Assembly (NCBI RefSeq): GCF_004363315.1
Contig: NZ_SNYL01000010.1
Span: 1 to 64,000 of the forward strand
From: Tepidicella xavieri
Lineage (GTDB): Bacteria > Pseudomonadota > Gammaproteobacteria > Burkholderiales > Burkholderiaceae_C
Length of the DNA: 64,000 nt
Reading direction: 5' to 3'
The position numbers and the translations under genes are program-made. Below the pieces are notes generated by a model. It ran no database searches. It was not told the origin of the DNA and saw only the letters and a list, made by a program, of their open reading frames with translations. This document shows, piece by piece, positions 59,577 through 64,000 of the stretch (the stretch's first letter is position 1; every line of letters starts with the position of its first letter).

Positions 59577-60287
59577 TCAACCCGCCGGCGGCAGCAGCAG
59601 AGATTCGTCGAGTATGCGGTACAGGCGGCCTTGTCGGTCGAGGGGCGCGATGGCGCCGATGCGTACCAGGGCGCTGATCTCGCGGCTGACGGTTTCGAGC
59701 TTGAGGTCCATCATGGCCCCCATGTCTTCGCGGGAAAACAGGGTAGTGACGGCCGGGTCGGTGGCGTGGCGCATCTTGAGCACGAAATTGGCCACACGCT
59801 GGCGGGCCGTGCCGAAGTTCAGGGCGGCAAGCCAGTCATCGGCCTCCTTGAGCGCCTGCTGCCATTTCTGCAGCAAGCGCCAGTGCAGCCGGGGGGAATT
59901 TTGGCTCAGGCGGTGGATCACATCGGACGGAATGCGGCACACGGAAACGTCTGTCAGCGCCACGGCCTCGCTGTCGTAACGGCTGGTGGCCAAGGCTTCG
60001 AGCCCGGCCACGTCGCCTGGGCGCAGAATCCGCAGGATGCGCTGGCGGCCGTCCGGGGTCACGCGCACCAGCTTGAGCAGCCCGGTGCGCAAGGTGAAGA
60101 TGCCGGCGGCAGGCGCGCCTTCCTGATACAGCGACAGGCCGGCGGTGTAGCACAGGTCATCGATCGGCGCATGGATCAGACCGAAGTCCTGTTCGTTGAG
60201 ATCGGAAAACAGCACCATGTCGCGGATGCCGCAGGACTTGCAGTCAGACGTTCCGCGCCAGGCGGATTCGGTCTTGATCGGGATCAT
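59577..60287 (-). CDS. FNR/CRP-family regulator with incomplete cysteine set
   Basis: A 236-residue protein. The cyclic-nucleotide-fold domain (GLSLYQEGAPAAGIFTLRTGLLKL, ILRPGDVAGLEA) and HTH with FNR-type reading residues (MMDLKLETVSREISAL: Glu, Ser, Arg) predict TTGAT-type sites. N-terminal Cys16-x2-Cys19 is present and Cys117 matches the distal FNR cysteine, but the third N-terminal cysteine is absent (Cys46 is further away). An oxygen-labile 4Fe-4S cluster is therefore doubtful. Confidence 0.88.
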   Translation of the reverse strand: MIPIKTESAWRGTSDCKSCGIRDMVLFSDLNEQDFGLIHAPIDDLCYTAGLSLYQEGAPAAGIFTLRTGLLKLVRVTPDGRQRILRILRPGDVAGLEALATSRYDSEAVALTDVSVCRIPSDVIHRLSQNSPRLHWRLLQKWQQALKEADDWLAALNFGTARQRVANFVLKMRHATDPAVTTLFSREDMGAMMDLKLETVSREISALVRIGAIAPLDRQGRLYRILDESLLLPPAG

Positions 60288-60420
60288 GCCCGAATTGTGC
60301 CTTGAGTCGATACCCCAGGGGGCAAAACCCGGGAAATCCGATCGGTAGCACCCTCAATTTGTCATGGACAGATATGACATCGAACGAGCCGCTGTCTATC
60401 ACAAAACCGATACGCACCGC

Positions 60421-61389
60421 TCATCGCGCAGAATGCCGCGTCCGCCAGGCGGCCACTTGGGCGGTGACATCACTGGCGCGCCCCAGCACCCGCACCGGCG
60501 GCGGCATGACCTTTCTGTAGAGCACGGCTGCCGCGCCCCCCACCCAGACTTCCACCCCCTCGGGCAGTTGATCAGCCAATTGCCGCAGGCTGTCGAGCAC
60601 CTCGCGCCGGGACGCATGGGCGCTGAAGCTCAGCGCCACCACATCGACGCCGAGCTGCCGGGATGCGCTGACGATGTCGGGAACCGGCGTGCTGGCGCCC
60701 AATGACACCCGCTGGCAAGCCTCCAGCGCGAAAAAACTCTCGGCCATGAGCAGCCCCAACGTGTGGGATTCGGACGGCGTGGTCGTCAGCAGCACCTTGG
60801 GGCGCCGCATCAACTCCTGACCGCTGGCCTCCACGGCGGCGATCGCGTCCCGCAAAACGGTGCGCACCGTCTCGGAAAACAGGTGCTCCTGAAACACCGA
60901 AACGTCGCCGCGCAGCCACGCATCCCCCACCGCCACGCACAGAGGCGCGACCAGCCGCTCCACCGCCGCCCCCAGGCCCTGGCGCATCACCTCGCGCTGC
61001 AAGGCGTGGCGCAGGCGATCGACGTCGTTGCGGCGCAGCCATTCGATCCATTGGGGCTCCAGCGCCGTCGATCCGATGGAATCGACCGGACAAGCAGCCG
61101 CTCGCCCGGCGGCCTCATCGCACAACGCTTCCAGCGCCTCCAGCGGCAAGCCCACCACCTTGCCGGGGCGGTGCCCAGCATCCATGAGCCGCTTAATGAG
61201 GCGCAGCCGCAGCAATTGGGCATGGTCGTATTGCCGCTCGCCAAAGGCGTCGCGCGTCGGGGTGGGGAAGCCGTAGCGCCGCTCCCACACGCGCAGGGTG
61301 TCTTTGCCCAACCCGGTGTCGCGCTCGACGTCGGCAATCGACCACAACACGTCCTTGGGCTCAGGAGAGGCATCCACGGCACATCCCAT
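60421..61389 (-). CDS. MerR-type B12-dependent light sensor (CarH/LitR-like)
   Basis: A 322-residue protein. A MerR helix-turn-helix (SIADVERDTGLGKDTLRVWERRYGFPTPTRDAFGERQY) is followed by a helical bundle and B12-binding domain. The CarH signature W-x9-EH is seen (Trp158 to Glu168-His169), and E-x-H of the cobalamin lower ligand (Glu207-x-His209, LTTTPSESHTLGLL) is present. CarH-type proteins repress in the dark and release DNA when adenosylcobalamin is broken by light. Divergent from the FAD-oxidoreductase operon. Confidence 0.9.
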   Translation of the reverse strand: MGCAVDASPEPKDVLWSIADVERDTGLGKDTLRVWERRYGFPTPTRDAFGERQYDHAQLLRLRLIKRLMDAGHRPGKVVGLPLEALEALCDEAAGRAAACPVDSIGSTALEPQWIEWLRRNDVDRLRHALQREVMRQGLGAAVERLVAPLCVAVGDAWLRGDVSVFQEHLFSETVRTVLRDAIAAVEASGQELMRRPKVLLTTTPSESHTLGLLMAESFFALEACQRVSLGASTPVPDIVSASRQLGVDVVALSFSAHASRREVLDSLRQLADQLPEGVEVWVGGAAAVLYRKVMPPPVRVLGRASDVTAQVAAWRTRHSAR

Positions 61390-61404
61390 CGTTGAGGTTT
61401 GGGG

Positions 61405-61477
61405 TTGGACAAAAACTTCACACACGCAGACGAAATGTAGCATACAATTATTTTGTCTAGGACATTTTTAGTCTGAC
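61405..61477. promoter_or_regulatory. Divergent operator region with TTGTC repeats
   Basis: The 98-bp gap between the sensor and the oxidoreductase gene holds TTTTGTCTAGGACA (with palindrome TGTC-TAG-GACA at 61454-61464), a related TTTTTAGTCTGAC next to it, and TTTTTGTCCAA on the other strand (61405-61415). The repeated TTTTGTC half-sites in both orientations suggest binding of the MerR-type sensor. Confidence 0.55.
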
Positions 61478-61487
61478 CGGGGGTTTC

Positions 61488-62795
61488 ATGAAAGTCGCCG
61501 TCATTGGCTCCGGCATCGCCGGATTGACCGCCGCCTACCGGCTGCGTCAGCAGGCACGGATCACGTTGTTCGAGGCCGCCGACTATTTCGGTGGGCACAC
61601 CCACACGGTGGACGTCACGTTGCCCGACGCATCGGGCGCGCCCGTCACCCACGGGGTGGATACGGGTTTTCTGGTGTTCAATGAGCGCACCTACCCCCAG
61701 CTGATTGCCTTGCTGGCCGAGTTGGGCATTCCCTCGGCGCCTTCGGACATGTCGTTTTCGGTGCAAGTGCCTGCCGCCAGCGGCGGCTCGGGGCTGGAAT
61801 GGAGCGGCAGCAGCCTGGCCACCGTGTTTGCGCAAAAACGCAATTTGCTCAATCCGCGCTTCTTGGGGATGCTGTCGGATCTGCTGCGCTTCAACAGCCT
61901 GTGCACACAAATCGCCACCGAAGGCCGCGACAGCGCCCTGAAGCAGCCCCTGGATGCGTTTCTGGCCCAACACCGCTTCGGCCAGGCATTCCGCGACTGG
62001 TACTTTCTGCCCATGCTGGGCTCGATCTGGAGCTGCCCCACCGACCAGATGCTGAAGTTCCCCGTGGCCACCATGATCCGCTTCTGCCACAACCACGGCC
62101 TGCTGCAAATCAATGACCGGCCGCAGTGGTTCACCATCCCCGGTGGGGCGCGCCGCTATGTGCAGGCCATGGTGGCGGCGCTGCCCGACGCGCGCCGGTC
62201 CACGCCGGTGCGCCGCATCGTGCGCGATGGCACCGGGGCCGTGGTCCACACGGCCGAGGGCAGCGAACGCTTCGATCACGTGGTGTTGGCCACGCACTCC
62301 GATCAGGCGCTGGCGCTCCTGGATCGGCCCACGCCGCTGGAACAGGAGATTTTGGGCAGCATCCGCTATCAGCCCAACCTGGCGGTGCTGCACACCGACA
62401 CCTCGGTGCTGCCCAAGCGGCAGGCGGCCTGGGCCTCGTGGAACTACGAGCGGGCCGCCGACGCCGGACAGGAGTCCACCCGGGTGTGCCTGCACTATCT
62501 GCTCAACAAGCTGCAGCCCCTGCCCTTCGCGCAACCGTTGGTGGAAACCCTCAACCCGGTGCGCCCGATCGACCCGCGGCATGTGCTGGCCACGTTTGAA
62601 TACGCCCACCCGGTGTTCGATCTTCGGGCCATCGAAGCGCAGCAACAGCTCGATCGCATCCAAGGCCGCCAGCGAACCTGGTTCTGCGGCGCCTGGGCCG
62701 GCTACGGTTTTCACGAAGACGGTCTCACATCCGGGATGCGCGTGGCGCAGTGGATCGGGACGCTGGCGGACTCGCCCGCGAGGCTGGCGGCATGA
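61488..62795 (+). CDS. FAD/NAD(P)-binding amine-oxidase-type oxidoreductase
   Basis: A 435-residue protein. The N-terminal dinucleotide fold MKVAVIGSGIAGLTAAYRLRQQARITLFEAADYFGGHTHTVD is typical of the amine oxidase/phytoene-desaturase group, and the C-terminus has the FAD-binding FCGAWAGYGFHEDGLTSG motif. In light-controlled clusters this protein accompanies DUF1365 and a cyclopropane-fatty-acid-synthase-like protein; a role in modifying unsaturated lipids is likely. Overlaps the next gene by ATGA. Confidence 0.9.
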   Translation: MKVAVIGSGIAGLTAAYRLRQQARITLFEAADYFGGHTHTVDVTLPDASGAPVTHGVDTGFLVFNERTYPQLIALLAELGIPSAPSDMSFSVQVPAASGGSGLEWSGSSLATVFAQKRNLLNPRFLGMLSDLLRFNSLCTQIATEGRDSALKQPLDAFLAQHRFGQAFRDWYFLPMLGSIWSCPTDQMLKFPVATMIRFCHNHGLLQINDRPQWFTIPGGARRYVQAMVAALPDARRSTPVRRIVRDGTGAVVHTAEGSERFDHVVLATHSDQALALLDRPTPLEQEILGSIRYQPNLAVLHTDTSVLPKRQAAWASWNYERAADAGQESTRVCLHYLLNKLQPLPFAQPLVETLNPVRPIDPRHVLATFEYAHPVFDLRAIEAQQQLDRIQGRQRTWFCGAWAGYGFHEDGLTSGMRVAQWIGTLADSPARLAA

Positions 62796-63586
62796 ACACG
62801 ACCGCCTGGCCCCACACGCCCACGGCGCTGATCGGCTTCGGTCAAGTTCGGCATACGCGCCTGCGCCCCTCGCGCCATGCGTTCAGCTATCCCACCTGGT
62901 TTTTGCTGCTGCCCATGCGCAACCTGGACCGTGGCGCGGCCAGCCAGGGGCTGGCGATCAACCGGCCGGCCGCGATCAGCTTCTATGACCAAGACCATGG
63001 CGACGGCCGCGGCCCACAAGCGGGCGGCGCGTGCGCCTGGATGGATGAGCTGCTGCGCACGCACGGCATCCTGGATGCCACGGGCCCCCTGTGGCTGCAC
63101 ACATACCCCCGGGTGCTGGGCTACACCTTCAAGCCGGTGAGCTTCTGGTACGCCCACCGGCCCGATGGCTCGCTGCGCGCCATCGTGGCCGAAGTCAACA
63201 ACACCTTTGACGAGCGCCATTGCTATTTGCTGGACGCTCCCAGGCTCGGGCAGGAACTGCACGCCAGCAAGTGCTTCCACGTCTCGCCTTTTTGCACCTT
63301 GGACGGGGGTTACCGCTTTCGCTTCATGCACGCGCTGCGCGATGGCCAGCCGCGCACCGTGGTGCGGGTGGACTACGACGATGACGACGGCCCGCTGCTG
63401 CAAACCAGCGTCAGCGGGACGCTGGCGCCCGTCTGCCCATCCACATTGCGCCGCGCCTTGTGGCGCTACCCGGCCATGACCGCCATGGTGATGGCCCGCA
63501 TCCACTGGCAAGCCTTGCGCCTGTGGCTCAAAAAAGTGGCCGTGCACCGCAAGCCACCGCCGCCCCAGCGCTTCGTGACCCGCTAA
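62792..63586 (+). CDS. DUF1365 protein
   Basis: A 264-residue protein starting MNTTAWPHTPTALIGFGQVRHTRLRPSRHAFSYPTWFLLLP. DUF1365 signatures are FSYP, RPAAISFYDQDHGDG, LHTYPRVLGYTFKPVSFWY, EVNNTFDERHCYLL and KCFHVSPFCTLDGGYRF. Its biochemistry is unknown; it is encoded between the FAD enzyme and the methyltransferase in lipid-modification operons. Start coupled by ATGA. Confidence 0.9.
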   Translation: MNTTAWPHTPTALIGFGQVRHTRLRPSRHAFSYPTWFLLLPMRNLDRGAASQGLAINRPAAISFYDQDHGDGRGPQAGGACAWMDELLRTHGILDATGPLWLHTYPRVLGYTFKPVSFWYAHRPDGSLRAIVAEVNNTFDERHCYLLDAPRLGQELHASKCFHVSPFCTLDGGYRFRFMHALRDGQPRTVVRVDYDDDDGPLLQTSVSGTLAPVCPSTLRRALWRYPAMTAMVMARIHWQALRLWLKKVAVHRKPPPPQRFVTR

Positions 63587-63618
63587 ACACCCACTGCAAC
63601 GACGCAGGAGTCTCGCCG

Positions 63619-64000
63619 ATGAACAGCCTCACCGCCCACTCCCCTGCCTCATTCACCTTGCCGCCCCACGTCCCGCCTGCCGCGCGGACGGTGTTCAAGC
63701 TGCTGCGCCACCTGCGCCACGGCACGCTGACCGTTCACCTGCCGGGCGATGGGCACATGCTGGTGGCCGGTGACGGCCAAGGGGAGCACGTCAGCATCCA
63801 TCTGCGCAACTGGAATGTCTGCGCCCAGGCCCTCAAATCCGGCGACATCGGCTTTGCCGAAAGCTACATCGCCGGCGACTGGAGCACCAACGATCTGCCC
63901 GGGCTATTGCGGCTGTTTCTGGCCAACCGGCAGGCCATGGACGCGGTCATCTACGGCACCTGGGCGGGGCGGCTGCTGTACCGCATCAAGCATCTGCTCA
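63619..64000 (+). CDS. Cyclopropane-fatty-acid-synthase-like methyltransferase (partial)
   Basis: The first 127 codons of a gene cut by the window end. The protein starts MNSLTAHSPASFTLPPHVPPA and includes the family's N-terminal pattern HLRNWNVCAQALKSGDIGFAESYIAGDWSTNDLPGLLRLFLANR. GCAGGAG lies upstream. SAM motifs would come later. With the FAD enzyme and DUF1365, it would modify unsaturated acyl chains. Confidence 0.85.
   Translation, partial: MNSLTAHSPASFTLPPHVPPAARTVFKLLRHLRHGTLTVHLPGDGHMLVAGDGQGEHVSIHLRNWNVCAQALKSGDIGFAESYIAGDWSTNDLPGLLRLFLANRQAMDAVIYGTWAGRLLYRIKHLL

Noticed and set aside
1-64000. CRISPR arrays, rRNA operons and ordinary tRNA genes
   Set aside because: No regular repeat-spacer array, rRNA sequence or tRNA cloverleaf other than the tmRNA tRNA-like part was noticed.

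Overview
The window is high-GC DNA from a betaproteobacterium, most likely a Burkholderiales member close to Comamonadaceae. The evidence is the host block gph-ubiG-ompA-like / gyrA-serC-pheA-tyrA-(aroA-cmk fusion)-rpsA-ihfB-lapA-lapB, the tmRNA tag ANDERFTLAA, and REP-like palindromes of a kind common in that family. About two thirds of the window (1 to ~41.6 kb) is a prophage; the rest is chromosome.

Prophage late region (113-22129, minus strand, read right to left). It follows the lambda head plan: small and large terminase, gpW-like joiner, portal, S49 protease with a nested scaffold, gpD-like decoration, gpE-like major capsid, gpFII-like attachment protein. A non-contractile tail follows: tube, tail chaperone candidate, tape measure, tail-tip proteins and a BR0599 protein. 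A glycosyltransferase, a DUF2793 protein and the holin/lysozyme pair close the region. Most genes are joined by 4-bp ATGA/GTGA overlaps. Two small fibre-like proteins sit unexpectedly between terminase and gpW.

Prophage middle and early region (22.2-37.7 kb). Three small plus-strand genes (DUF6900, DUF3489, unknown) each carry the same leader element. Next come two tandem ParB-methyltransferase proteins, a RuvC-like resolvase, a primase-helicase, a HTH/sigma-region-4 protein, a PD-(D/E)XK nuclease, a P63C protein, an SSB-like protein, a Sak4-like ATPase and small DNA-binding proteins. The region ends with a serine recombinase plus DUF2924 cassette. Non-coding signals include a tandem palindromic operator, a 15-bp inverted repeat around an alternating purine-pyrimidine tract, and GGTAACC repeats.

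Accessory cargo (37.8-41.6 kb, plus strand). This block holds a thermonuclease-family protein, a LexA-type DNA-binding protein without the protease domain behind a promoter with a built-in palindrome, a 263-aa protein of unknown family, and a 704-aa three-part QueC-like protein. The last two genes overlap and form the best candidate here for an undescribed (possibly anti-phage) system.

Chromosome (41.8-64 kb). tmRNA is followed by housekeeping and aromatic amino acid genes, then LPS-assembly genes, a DUF6394-like protein with an RCK potassium channel, and a periplasmic di-haem peroxidase next to an FNR-type regulator with an FNR box. At the right edge a MerR/B12 (CarH/LitR-type) light-sensor gene diverges from an FAD oxidoreductase - DUF1365 - cyclopropane-fatty-acid-synthase-like operon, cut by the window end. 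No attL/attR pair could be identified; the left prophage end lies outside or at the very edge of the window.
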